DNA of 64,000 nt from Alcaligenaceae bacterium SAGV5 (lineage in GTDB: Bacteria > Pseudomonadota > Gammaproteobacteria > Burkholderiales > Burkholderiaceae_B): positions 620,001 through 684,000 of the forward strand of contig SPDP01000001.1 in the NCBI GenBank assembly GCA_009360345.1, written 5' to 3'. How positions within the stretch are numbered: the stretch's first letter is position 1; each line of letters starts with the position of its first letter. The position numbers and the translations under genes were made by a program. This document shows, one piece after another, positions 44,357 through 52,541 of this stretch. The notes below the pieces were generated by a model. The model had not been told where the DNA came from. It made no database searches and was given only the letters and a program-made list of their open reading frames with translations.

Positions 44357-45351
44357 TACCGCTCAACCCCGACGAACTGGTTCGTATAAAGATCGGTCAA
44401 GGGCGCGGCCTTGGACACGATGCCTTCCGACACGTAGAACTTCTGCACCTCCGCCAGACGAGCGGTATCCATCTGGCCCAACACCTTCTGGTCCGCGTAC
44501 ACATACTTGTTGTACAGGCGCAGGATGCGCTCGAGCTTCTCTTCCTTGCCCTTGAAGGCCGGCGCGGCCTGGGCGTAGGTGGCGGCGGCGCTCTTCGGGT
44601 CCTTCATCACATCCTGCATGCCGCGCAGGGTCGCGCGCACCAGGCGCTTGATCAGGTCCGGATTCTTCTTGATCGTCTCGTCCGAGGCGATGATGGCCTG
44701 CGCCATGCTGTTGAACGGCTTGTCGATCTTCAGGTAGTCGACGTTGCCGTTGGTGGCCTCGTCGGCGTCGACCAGCCAATCGGGCGTGGCGGCCATGCCA
44801 TCGGACTTGCCGGCGGCGAACAATTGCCAGACGCCGGCCGGGCCCGCGGCCTGGATGGAGACGTCGTTCTTGCTCAGGTTGTACTTCTTGAGCGTGCCCA
44901 GCAGCGCGTAGTAGGTCGTGTCGCTGTAGGAGATCACGGTCACGGTCTTGCCCTTGAGATCGGCCACCGACTTGATCGGCCCGTCCTTCTTGACCGCCAG
45001 CGCCGACAGCGAGCCGGCGCCCAGCACCGCGACCGCCTTCACCGGCACGCCATTGGCGCGGACGATGATGGGCGTATCGCCGATGGCGCCGCCGATCACC
45101 GCATTGCCGGCGCCGATCTGCTTGGCGACGTCGACCCCGCCCTTGCCCAGCACGAAATTGACCTTGATGTTCTCATCGGCATAGTAGCCGCGTTGCTGCG
45201 CGATCATCCACGGGGCGAAGGCCGGCAGCGTGGGCGGCGCGGGCAGCAGATAGTTCACTTCCTCGGGCGCGGCGTGGACGGCAAAAGGCGAGGCGACAGC
45301 CACGGCGACGGCGGCCAGTTTGAAGCTGAACGAAACCAGAGCTTTTTTCAT
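44356..45351 (-). CDS. ABC transporter substrate-binding protein (NMT1/SsuA-like)
   Basis: A 331-residue periplasmic binding protein: signal peptide MKKALVSFSFKLAAVAVAVASPFAVHA, then VNYLLPAPPTLPAFAPWMIAQQRGYYADENIKVNFVLGKGGVDVAKQIGAGNAVIGGAIGDTPIIVRANGVPV, typical of the nitrate/sulfonate/pyrimidine-precursor group. Ligand unknown; an aromatic acid is my inference from the co-regulated enzymes. Confidence 0.9.
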   Translation of the reverse strand: MKKALVSFSFKLAAVAVAVASPFAVHAAPEEVNYLLPAPPTLPAFAPWMIAQQRGYYADENIKVNFVLGKGGVDVAKQIGAGNAVIGGAIGDTPIIVRANGVPVKAVAVLGAGSLSALAVKKDGPIKSVADLKGKTVTVISYSDTTYYALLGTLKKYNLSKNDVSIQAAGPAGVWQLFAAGKSDGMAATPDWLVDADEATNGNVDYLKIDKPFNSMAQAIIASDETIKKNPDLIKRLVRATLRGMQDVMKDPKSAAATYAQAAPAFKGKEEKLERILRLYNKYVYADQKVLGQMDTARLAEVQKFYVSEGIVSKAAPLTDLYTNQFVGVER

Positions 45352-45414
45352 AGGGCTTCCTGTAGAGAATGGGCGCCCTTGGGCGCGACGTGCGTGATCG
45401 GGAGAATGGACGGC

Positions 45415-46200
45415 TCAGTGCAGTTCGGCGGTTTCCTTGCCCACCTTCAGCAATTCCATCAAGCGCCCCTGCAAGGGACCGATTTCCGGCAGCTTGCGCC
45501 GCTCCAGCGGGTTGTCCCGCATGGGCAGGTCGATGATGATTTCCTCGATGATCGTACCGGGACGCTCGCTCATGACCAACAGGCGGTCGGACAGCGCGAT
45601 GGCCTCCACCAGATCGTGGGTGATGAACAGCGCCGTCTTGCGCTTCTCGTACACCATCTTGGCCAGGTCCTGCTGCAGCACCATCTTGGTCTGGGCATCC
45701 AGCGCCGAGAAAGGCTCGTCCAGCAGCAGCACCTGCGGGTCCACGGCCAGCGTGCGGGCCAGCGCGGCGCGTTGGCGCATGCCGCCCGACAACTGGTAGG
45801 GATAGTGTTCCTCGAATCCCTTCAGGTGGCATTTGGCCAGCAGTTCGTCGGCGATCACCTTGCGTTCGCGGGCGGGAGCGCCATCGATCTCCAGCCCCAG
45901 CTCGACGTTGGCCCGGATGGTGCGCCAGGGCATCAGCAAATCCTTCTGCAGCATGAACGCCACCTTGCGCACGGGCCTGGTGACGCGCTCGCCCCCCACG
46001 TACACCTCGCCCTCGCTGGGCAGGTAGAGGCCGGCGCCCATGTTCAGCAGCGTACTCTTGCCACAGCCGGACGGCCCGATGATGGACACCACCTCGCCCC
46101 GGCGTATGCTCAGGTTGACGTCGGTGACCGCCGCGCGGGGTTGCCCCGTCTGGCGGTCCTGGAAGCGCTTGCCGACTTTGCGGAACTCGATTTCATTCAT
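45415..46200 (-). CDS. ABC transporter ATP-binding protein
   Basis: A 261-residue ATPase: Walker A GPSGCGKST, Q-loop LQKDLLMPW, signature LSGGMRQRAALARTL, Walker B LLLDEPFSALD and switch THD. It drives the permease at 43508. It is the first gene behind the conserved promoter at 46328-46413. ATG 46200 (MNEIEFRKV) is chosen because the longer frame from 46254 adds non-family residues. Confidence 0.93.
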   Translation of the reverse strand: MNEIEFRKVGKRFQDRQTGQPRAAVTDVNLSIRRGEVVSIIGPSGCGKSTLLNMGAGLYLPSEGEVYVGGERVTRPVRKVAFMLQKDLLMPWRTIRANVELGLEIDGAPARERKVIADELLAKCHLKGFEEHYPYQLSGGMRQRAALARTLAVDPQVLLLDEPFSALDAQTKMVLQQDLAKMVYEKRKTALFITHDLVEAIALSDRLLVMSERPGTIIEEIIIDLPMRDNPLERRKLPEIGPLQGRLMELLKVGKETAELH

Positions 46201-46327
46201 GGTGCTGGCCTGTAGGAACCGGAACTTCGATACGGCGACGAACGGGGAGCACAACCACCCGGCCCCGCGGTTGCGGAGGCCCGGACACTGCGATAGTGTT
46301 ATTCGATCGCTGGTCCGGCATCGTTCG

Positions 46328-46413
46328 TCGTCTTAAATACGAAACCTCATCTCATATACGGAACAGTGGCAAAAATATAGCGCCTCGATTTTGCAGGCGC
46401 GACTGGGGTAAAC
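46328..46413 (-). promoter_or_regulatory. Conserved IclR-regulon promoter, site 3 (ABC operon)
   Basis: Minus strand: GTTTACCCCAGT box (46413-46402), TATATT -10 (46379-46374), then near-palindrome TCGTCTTAAATACGAAACCT (46328-46347 plus strand). Box start to -10 start is 28 nt as at site 2. It dominates the 377-bp gene-free stretch 46201-46577, whose right end holds the folE terminator. Confidence 0.75.
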
Positions 46414-46516
46414 CACTACCGAAGACTTAGCAAAGACCGGACCAGGGCCGATTCGGGCCTGGCACAAGGCGCAGCAGCCCCATGATGGGGCGACATCGCA
46501 CCATACCCGCTCAGGA

Positions 46517-46574
46517 AAAGAAGGGAGCCGCACCCGTCCGGTGCGCGAGACCGGCCGGCGCGGCCGCGCCGGCC
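46517..46574 (-). terminator. folE terminator region: two hairpins
   Basis: Just past the folE stop lies a perfect 22-bp palindrome (46553-46574, half GGCCGGCGCGG). Then follows a hairpin CGCACC-N5-GGTGCG (46529-46545) and a T-rich stretch on the minus strand (46517-46522). Together they should end folE transcription before the ABC promoter. Confidence 0.6.
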
Positions 46575-46577
46575 GCC

Positions 46578-47123
46578 TTAGCGGATCAGTTCGAGGAACT
46601 CGGCCCGCGTCGAGGGATTCTCGCGGAAGGCCCCCAGCATGACGGAGCTGACCATCGACGAGTTCTGCTTCTCGACGCCGCGCATCATCATGCACATATG
46701 CTGGGCCTCGATGACCACGGCCACCCCCAGGGCGCCGGTCACTTCCTGGACCGCCTCGGCGATCTGCAGAGAGAGATTCTCCTGGATCTGCAGACGCCGG
46801 GCGTACATGTCGACGATGCGCGCCACCTTGGACAGGCCCAGCACCTTGCCGTTGGGCAGGTAGGCCACGTGCGCCTTGCCGATGAACGGCAGCAGGTGGT
46901 GCTCGCACAGAGAATACAGTTCGATGTTCTTGACCAGCACCATCTCGTTGGTGTCGGACGAGAACAGGGCGCCGTTGACGATTTCGTCGAGATTCTGCGT
47001 GTAGCCCTGGCACAGGTATTTCATGGCCTTGGCGGCGCGCTTGGGTGTATCGCGCAAGCCCTCCCGGCCCGGATCTTCGCCGAGCTGTTCGAGTATGGAC
47101 GTATAGTGCTGTTCGAGCGACAT
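46578..47123 (-). CDS. folE: GTP cyclohydrolase I
   Basis: Converts GTP to 7,8-dihydroneopterin triphosphate, first step of folate (and queuosine) synthesis. The 181-residue protein has the zinc motif [10 protein letters not shown] (Cys73, His76), [20 protein letters not shown], and [17 protein letters not shown] with the second zinc Cys. Full length for the type IA enzyme. Confidence 0.95.
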   Translation of the reverse strand: MSLEQHYTSILEQLGEDPGREGLRDTPKRAAKAMKYLCQGYTQNLDEIVNGALFSSDTNEMVLVKNIELYSLCEHHLLPFIGKAHVAYLPNGKVLGLSKVARIVDMYARRLQIQENLSLQIAEAVQEVTGALGVAVVIEAQHMCMMMRGVEKQNSSMVSSVMLGAFRENPSTRAEFLELIR

Positions 47124-47271
47124 GAAGGCTCCCGAGGTATCCGTGGAAACGGCGGCGCTGGACCGGCCGGTCGCGGCGCGAAGGCCCGCGGAAGGCGTGA
47201 GGATACCCCATCGCCCCGGGCGGAGCCGGAAAGGCCCTACCCCGCTCCCGAGTCGGAACCGTGGGCCACCG

Positions 47272-48078
47272 TCAGCAATACTCCCGGGGCAGGCGCTCGA
47301 CCGCGGCCTCGCGCCCCGTCAGCCGCGCGATGCGCCGTGCCGTCTCGGCCGCGTCCCCACTGGTCATGAAAGCCGCCCCGCCCTCTCCCGCCCCGCGCGC
47401 CAGTCCGTGCGCCAACAACTGCCGCTGCAACTGCCGGGCGAACGGCACGCCGGTCTCCAGCACCGCCACGTCGGGCCCCACATGGCGCCGGATCGGATCG
47501 ATCAGAAAAGGGAAATGCGTGCAGCCCAGGACCAGCACGTCGGCGCCGCGCTCGACCAGTTCCGCGAGCGGCTCGGCCACGAGATGGTCCCGGTCCGGCG
47601 TCCACCCCTCCTCGGCCAGCGACACCCACCCGGGGCAAGGCTTGAGCAGCACTTCCACGCCCGGCGCCTCGCGCCGGACCAGTGCATGGAAGCGTTCGCT
47701 AAGCAAGGTGCCCGTGGTGGCGAGCACCCCGATCACGCCGGATCGGGTCAGCCGCGCCGCGGGCTTGACGGCGGGCTCGATGCCGACGATAGGCAGGTCC
47801 GGATAGCGGTCGCGCAGCGCCTCCACCGCCACAGCGGTGGCCGTGTTGCACGGAATCGCCACCGCCTTGGCCCGGCGCGACAGGAAAAACTCGGCCAGGC
47901 GCAGGGCGCGCGACACGATGTATGCCGGCGTTTTCTCTCCATACGGCAGATGGCCGCTATCGGCCACGTACAGGAGGTCTTCGCGCGGCAAGGCCTGCCG
48001 GACGGCGCTCAGCACGCTGATGCCGCCCACGCCGGAGTCGAAAATGCCTAAGGGCCCGTCGGGGGCGGCGGTGATCAT
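47272..48078 (-). CDS. murI: Glutamate racemase
   Basis: Supplies D-glutamate for peptidoglycan. The 268-residue protein has the two catalytic cysteines in IPCNTATA (Cys77) and LGCTHFP, with N-terminal [13 protein letters not shown] and [10 protein letters not shown]. It is 16 bp upstream-neighboured by sugE's end on the opposite side of no gene: sugE's stop (48095) lies just before its start, so the two share one direction. Confidence 0.95.
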   Translation of the reverse strand: MITAAPDGPLGIFDSGVGGISVLSAVRQALPREDLLYVADSGHLPYGEKTPAYIVSRALRLAEFFLSRRAKAVAIPCNTATAVAVEALRDRYPDLPIVGIEPAVKPAARLTRSGVIGVLATTGTLLSERFHALVRREAPGVEVLLKPCPGWVSLAEEGWTPDRDHLVAEPLAELVERGADVLVLGCTHFPFLIDPIRRHVGPDVAVLETGVPFARQLQRQLLAHGLARGAGEGGAAFMTSGDAAETARRIARLTGREAAVERLPREYC

Positions 48079-48094
48079 GGAATGGAAATGCGCG

Positions 48095-48409
48095 CTAGGA
48101 AGCCAGTTTCAAGCCTATGATACCCGCCAGTATCAGCCCCAGGCTGATCAGGCGCGCCGGGCTGGCGGCCTCGCCGAACAGCAGGATGCCCAGTGCCGCG
48201 GTACCCACCGCGCCCACGCCGACCCAGATGGCGTAGGCGGTGCCGACCGGCAGCGTGCGCATCGCCACCCCCAGCAGCGCCATACTGACGACGATGGCCG
48301 CGATCGTGCCCACCGAAGGCCACAGCCGCGTGAATCCGTGCGTGTATTTCAAGCCGATCGCCCAGCCGACCTCCATCAGTCCGGCGATGATCAAAAGGGT
48401 CCAAGCCAT
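48095..48409 (-). CDS. sugE: Small multidrug resistance family guanidinium exporter
   Basis: A 104-residue, four-helix SMR protein. [32 protein letters not shown] is the SugE/Gdx signature, with essential Glu13 in helix 1. Gdx exports guanidinium in exchange for protons. The start at 48409 follows AGGA by 8 nt. A guanidine-II riboswitch-like structure directly upstream (48428-48470) supports the guanidinium role. Confidence 0.92.
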   Translation of the reverse strand: MAWTLLIIAGLMEVGWAIGLKYTHGFTRLWPSVGTIAAIVVSMALLGVAMRTLPVGTAYAIWVGVGAVGTAALGILLFGEAASPARLISLGLILAGIIGLKLAS

Positions 48410-48427
48410 GATTGTTTTCCTGATTGC

Positions 48428-48470
48428 GGGGCCGTCCCCATTCGTCATTCCCGGCAGGGTCGTCCCCGCC
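48428..48470 (-). ncRNA. Guanidine-II (mini-ykkC) riboswitch
   Basis: On the minus strand two hairpins carry ACGR tetraloops: GGCGGGG-ACGA-CCCTGCC (48470-48453) and GGGG-ACGG-CCCC (48439-48428), joined by 13 nt. The second hairpin lies 18 nt before the sugE start and 6 nt before its Shine-Dalgarno region. Two ACGR-loop stems before an SMR exporter define this riboswitch class. Confidence 0.82.
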
Positions 48471-48728
48471 TTGCTCCGTCCCCATTTAACACCCGGAAAC
48501 GTCGAATCACCATGATCCGTCCCTTTTTAAGGATCGCACTAAATGCGTGCATAAAGTCGTGATTTATCTACATGATGACGGAAAAACACGATTACAATGC
48601 CGCGTTTTTTCGGTGCAATGCACCACATCAGAACACTTGCCGCACGCAAAAGGTGCAGCCCTCGATGCCGCTGGCAGCCCACTGCGGCAGGATGACCCCA
48701 AGCGCCCGGACATTCAACGGAGCCAATA

Positions 48729-50072
48729 TTGAAACACGCCAGCCTAGACAGCTTTCTCTCGCAAGTCGCCCTGCGCGATCCTGATCAGCCGGAATTCCTG
48801 CAAGCCGTCAAGGAGGTCATGACCAGCCTCTGGCCCTTCCTGCAGAAGCATCCGCGCTACGCCGAGCATGGCCTGCTGGAGCGGTTGGTGGAATCCGAAC
48901 GCATCATCCAGTTCCGCGTGTGCTGGGTCGACGACCGCGGCCAGACCCAGGTCAACCGCGGCTTCCGCATCCAGCACAACTCGGCCATCGGCCCGTTCAA
49001 GGGCGGCATGCGGCTGCACCCGTCGGTCAACCTGTCCATCCTGCGCTTCCTGGCGTTCGAACAGACCTTCAAGAACTCGCTCACCACCCTGCCCATGGGC
49101 GGCGGCAAGGGCGGCTCCGACTTCGACCCCAAGGGCAAGAGCGACGGCGAAGTCATGCGCTTCTGCCAGGCCCTGATGCTGGAACTCTACCGCCACCTCG
49201 GCCCCGACACCGACGTGCCGGCGGGCGACATCGGCGTGGGCGCCCGCGAAGTGGGCTTCATGGCCGGCATGATGAAGAAGCTCTCCAACAGCGCCGCGGC
49301 GGTGTTCACCGGCAAGGGCCTGGCCTTCGGTGGCAGCCTGATGCGTCCCGAGGCCACCGGCTACGGCACCATCTACTTCGCCGAACAGATGCTGTACCGC
49401 AAGAGCCAGAGCTTCGACGGCAAGTCCGTGTCGATCTCGGGCTCGGGCAACGTCGCGCAGTACGCCGCCGAAAAGGCGGTGGACCTGGGCGCGAAGGTCG
49501 TGAGCCTGTCCGACTCCGACGGCACGCTGTACGTGAAGGACGGCATCAGCGCCGACATGCTCAAGGAGATCATGGATCTCAAGAATGTCCAGCGCGGCCG
49601 CCTGGCCGACTTCGCCTCGCGCAATAAGCTGTCGTTCGAGGCCGGCAAATGCCCCTGGCACATCCCGGTCGACATCGCCCTGCCCTGCGCCACCCAGAAC
49701 GAGCTCAACCACAAGGATGCCGAGACCCTGGTCGGCAACGGCGTGCTGTGCGTGGCCGAAGGCGCGAACATGCCCTCGACGCTGGAAGCCGTGGACGTCT
49801 TCGCCCGGGCCGGCACCCTGTATGCCCCCGGCAAGGCCAGCAACGCCGGCGGCGTCGCCGTGTCGGGCCTGGAAATGGCGCAGAACTCGCAGCGCCTGTC
49901 GTGGCACCACGCCGAAGTCGACGAACGCCTGCGCGCCATCATGAAGGACATCCACGAAAACTGCGTGCGCCACGGCAGCCGCGCCGACGGCACCGTCAAC
50001 TACGTGGACGGCGCCAACATCGCCGGCTTCGTGAAGGTGGCCGACGCGATGATGGCGCAAGGGGTGTATTGA
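48729..50072 (+). CDS. gdhA: NADP-specific glutamate dehydrogenase
   Basis: Assimilates ammonia onto 2-oxoglutarate. The 447-residue protein has VNRGFRIQHNSAIGPFKGGMRLHPSVN, the catalytic Lys in PMGGGKGGSDFDPKGKS, and SISGSGNVAQYAAEKA for cofactor. It starts with TTG at 48729; GGAG lies 6 nt upstream and MKHASLDSFL is a normal N-terminus. The leader 48484-48728 has a TACAAT -10-like site (48595-48600 region) and a GGTGC-AAT-GCACC hairpin (48611-48623). Repeat copy E follows 7 bp after the stop. Confidence 0.95.
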   Translation: MKHASLDSFLSQVALRDPDQPEFLQAVKEVMTSLWPFLQKHPRYAEHGLLERLVESERIIQFRVCWVDDRGQTQVNRGFRIQHNSAIGPFKGGMRLHPSVNLSILRFLAFEQTFKNSLTTLPMGGGKGGSDFDPKGKSDGEVMRFCQALMLELYRHLGPDTDVPAGDIGVGAREVGFMAGMMKKLSNSAAAVFTGKGLAFGGSLMRPEATGYGTIYFAEQMLYRKSQSFDGKSVSISGSGNVAQYAAEKAVDLGAKVVSLSDSDGTLYVKDGISADMLKEIMDLKNVQRGRLADFASRNKLSFEAGKCPWHIPVDIALPCATQNELNHKDAETLVGNGVLCVAEGANMPSTLEAVDVFARAGTLYAPGKASNAGGVAVSGLEMAQNSQRLSWHHAEVDERLRAIMKDIHENCVRHGSRADGTVNYVDGANIAGFVKVADAMMAQGVY

Positions 50073-50078
50073 TTAAGT

Positions 50079-50158
50079 CCCCCCCTACGCCCTTACGGGC
50101 GCCCCCCAGGGGGCGATGCGCGAGGACCGGCGGAGCCGGATCCTCCGCATCCTGGGTC
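50079..50158 (-). repeat. Intergenic palindromic repeat, copy E (inverted partner of copy F)
   Basis: CCCCCCCTACGC begins 7 bp past the gdhA stop. Then come GCGCCCCCCAGGGGGC and the hairpin GACCGGCGGAGCCGGATC, ending at CCGCATCCTGGG. It is the mirror image of copy F, with a terminator between them. Confidence 0.8.
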
Positions 50159-50223
50159 TAGTACCGTTATCCTGGTTTGGAGCAGCGGTGCTTCGCTGGC
50201 TACCAACAGTTGGAAATGAAGAA

Positions 50224-50258
50224 AAAATGGCCTCGCTTTTTTGAAGCGAGGCCATTTT
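50224..50258. terminator. Bidirectional rho-independent terminator
   Basis: AAAATGGCCTCGCTT pairs perfectly with AAGCGAGGCCATTTT (15-bp stem, loop TTTTG). T-runs flank it on both strands. It would end gdhA from the left and the AI-2E family gene from the right. It is the only other element in 50159-50268. Confidence 0.88.
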
Positions 50259-50268
50259 GTTTTGCCCC

Positions 50269-51399
50269 CTACCCAGGGCGCCGCGGATCCGGCTTTGCCG
50301 GTCCGCCAGCGCCGCCCCCTGGGGGGCGCGCGTAAGCGCGTAGGGGGGGGCTTTCCTCTCGCAGCCATTCGCGCCAGATGGCGACCAGGAGGGCCATCAG
50401 GACGGGGCCGACGAAGAGGCCGACCAGGCCCATGGTCTGTACGCCGCCGACCAGGCCGATGAAGGTGGGCAGGAAGGGGAGCTTGACGGGGCCGCCCACG
50501 AGGCGGGGACGCAGGGTCTTGTCGACGATGAAGAGTTCCAGCGTGCCCCAGGCGAACAGGCCGATGCCGGCGATGAGCTTGCCCGAGCCGATCAGGTACA
50601 GCGAGACCATGGTGAAGGCCAGCGGGGCGCCGCCGGGCACCAGGGCCATGAAGCCGGTGATCAGGCCCAGCAGCGCCGGCGACGGCACACCGGCGATCCA
50701 GTAGGCCGTGCCCAGCACCACGGCTTCGCCGATGGCGATCAGGCCCATGCCCGTCACGGTCGCGCTGATGGTGGCCGGCACCACGCGCGAGAGCCGGGTC
50801 CAGCGCACCGGCAGCACACGCTCGCCCACGGTGTCGAGCTGTCCGACCATGCGCTCGCCGTCCTTGTAGACGAAGAACAGGATGATCAGCATGAACACCA
50901 CCGTCAGCGCCAGGTGGAAGACGTTGCCCGTGGTGGACAGCACGACGCGGTAGATGTTGCCCAGGTGCTCGCCGCTGATCAGTTGCACCCAGGCCCCCAG
51001 CGCGTGCGGCCGCGACAGGTGTTCCTCCCAATAGCCGGCCAGGCGCTCGCCGACCAGCGGCAGCCCGGTCACCCAGTGCGGGACGACCAGGCCCTCGCGG
51101 TTGGCCTCTAGCAGCCAGCGGACGAGGTTGCTGGCCTCCTGGATGGCATAGGACAGGGCGTAGGCGAAAGGCACGATCAGCCCGACCACGATGACCAGCA
51201 GCGCGCCGGAGGCCGCCAGCGTCGTGCGGCCGCCGCAGAACCGGACCCAGTGCCGGTACAGGGGCCAGCTGGCCAGGCCGATGATCAGCGCGGCCAGGCC
51301 GGGAACGAGAAACCCGCTGAAGAAATAGGCGCCAGCCAGCAGCATCAGGATCAGCAGCCAGCGGGCCACGAGGCGGGCGGAAAAGACAGGAAGCGTCAT
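50269..51399 (-). CDS. AI-2E family transporter-like membrane protein, C-terminus made by a repeat
   Basis: A 376-residue polytopic protein of the AI-2 exporter-like (TqsA/PerM) family with hydrophobic helices at both ends. LVPGGAPLAFTMVSLYLIG, GIGLFAWGTLELFIVDKTLRPRLVGGPVKLPFLPTFIGLVGGVQTMGLVGLFVGPVLMALLVAIWREWL is the conserved C-terminal part. After WLREES the frame runs through all of repeat copy F (PPLRAYARPPGGGAGGPAKPDPRRPG), so the last 26 residues are probably not part of the functional fold. Transport substrate unknown. Confidence 0.85.
   Translation of the reverse strand: MTLPVFSARLVARWLLILMLLAGAYFFSGFLVPGLAALIIGLASWPLYRHWVRFCGGRTTLAASGALLVIVVGLIVPFAYALSYAIQEASNLVRWLLEANREGLVVPHWVTGLPLVGERLAGYWEEHLSRPHALGAWVQLISGEHLGNIYRVVLSTTGNVFHLALTVVFMLIILFFVYKDGERMVGQLDTVGERVLPVRWTRLSRVVPATISATVTGMGLIAIGEAVVLGTAYWIAGVPSPALLGLITGFMALVPGGAPLAFTMVSLYLIGSGKLIAGIGLFAWGTLELFIVDKTLRPRLVGGPVKLPFLPTFIGLVGGVQTMGLVGLFVGPVLMALLVAIWREWLREESPPLRAYARPPGGGAGGPAKPDPRRPG
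50271..50350 (+). repeat. Intergenic palindromic repeat, copy F, inside the 3' end of a gene
   Basis: ACCCAGGGCGCCGCGGATCC, GGCTTTGCC hairpin, GCCCCCTGGGGGGC, GCGCGTAAGCGCGTA and G-run. The whole copy is translated on the minus strand as the end of the AI-2E family protein; the stop codon (50269-50271) is at its outer edge. Confidence 0.82.
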
Positions 51400-51521
51400 G
51401 AGTGGTCGCGAGCGGTGAACCGGGAAACGTCGCCGACAACTGTACCAGCTAGTGCGGCCATTGCGGGGCGGCTTCGCGCGGGGACTGCCGCCGGGTGGCC
51501 GGGAATGGTATGTTCGGGCCC

Positions 51522-52520
51522 ATGCGAACCTTTCTGTTGTCGGCCCTGGCCGTCCTGGTTTTCCTGCCCACCACGCTCTGGGCCGCCTTCGCCCTGCGCT
51601 ACCAGGTTCCCGGCCCCCTGCCCGTCAAGATCGCCGCGGCCATGGCCGGCGCGGTGTTCGGCCTGGGCATGCTGTGGCTGACGCTGGCGGGACGCCCTGC
51701 CTGGGGCGTGGGCCTGTACATCGTGGCGTTCGGCCTGCTCCTGGCCTGGTGGCGCGGCATTGCGCCGTCGAACGACAGGATCTGGGCCGACGACGTCGCG
51801 CAGATGACCACGGGCCAGGTCGACGGCCACGTGGTCACGCTGCGCAACGTGCGCAACTTCGATTGGCGCAGCGCCACCGATTACACCCCACGCTGGGAAA
51901 CGCGCAGCTACGACCTGGCCAGGCTGGCCAGCGTGGACCTGATCCTGTCCTACTGGACCATCGAGGCCATCGCCCACACGCTGGTGTCGTTCGGCTTCGA
52001 GGACGGCCGCCATCTGGTGTTCTCGGTCGAGATCCGCAAGGAACGTCACGAGCAGTTCTCGTCCATCGGCGGTTTCTTCAAGGAATTCGAGACCAGCGTC
52101 GTGGCGGCCGACGAGCGCGACATCGTCCGCGTGCGCACCAACGTCCGCGGCGAGGACGACTACCTGTACCGGGTGTCCATGCCGCGCGAGGCCATGATGT
52201 CGCTGTTCCTGGCCTACGTGGACGAGGCCAACAAGCTCGTGTCGACGCCGCGCTTCTACCACACCATCACGGCCAACTGCACGACCATCGTCTACCACAT
52301 GATGACGCGGATCATCCCCGGCCTGCCCATGGACTACCGGCTGGTCCTGGCCGGCTACCTGCCCGGCTACATCTACGACGTGCGCGGGCTGGACACCTCG
52401 CATCCGCTGGCGGAACTCACGCGGCTGGGCCGCATCACGCAGCGGGCGCGGGACGCCGACGCCGATCCGGATTTCCCGGCCGCCATACGGCGCGGCGTGC
52501 CGGGCATCCCGCAGCCCTAG
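51522..52520 (+). CDS. DUF4105 (Lnb N-terminal periplasmic domain-like) membrane protein
   Basis: A 332-residue protein. Two to three hydrophobic helices in the first 85 residues anchor it in the inner membrane. The rest is a DUF4105/Lnb-type domain with SYWTIEAIAHTLVSFGFEDGRHLVFSVEIRKER and FYHTITANCTTIVYHMM, whose Asn-Cys-Thr-Thr carries the likely catalytic Cys of a papain-like fold. Function in bacteria is unknown; related domains are thought to act on lipids or peptides. ATG 51522 gives a clean membrane start. Confidence 0.8.
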   Translation: MRTFLLSALAVLVFLPTTLWAAFALRYQVPGPLPVKIAAAMAGAVFGLGMLWLTLAGRPAWGVGLYIVAFGLLLAWWRGIAPSNDRIWADDVAQMTTGQVDGHVVTLRNVRNFDWRSATDYTPRWETRSYDLARLASVDLILSYWTIEAIAHTLVSFGFEDGRHLVFSVEIRKERHEQFSSIGGFFKEFETSVVAADERDIVRVRTNVRGEDDYLYRVSMPREAMMSLFLAYVDEANKLVSTPRFYHTITANCTTIVYHMMTRIIPGLPMDYRLVLAGYLPGYIYDVRGLDTSHPLAELTRLGRITQRARDADADPDFPAAIRRGVPGIPQP

Positions 52521-52541
52521 CGGACGCCAGGCCCGCCGGCC

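Noticed and set aside
46380..46400. GCGCCT...AGGCGC inverted repeat between the box and -10 of promoter site 3
   Set aside because: It is absent from sites 1 and 2, so it is probably not part of the shared design.
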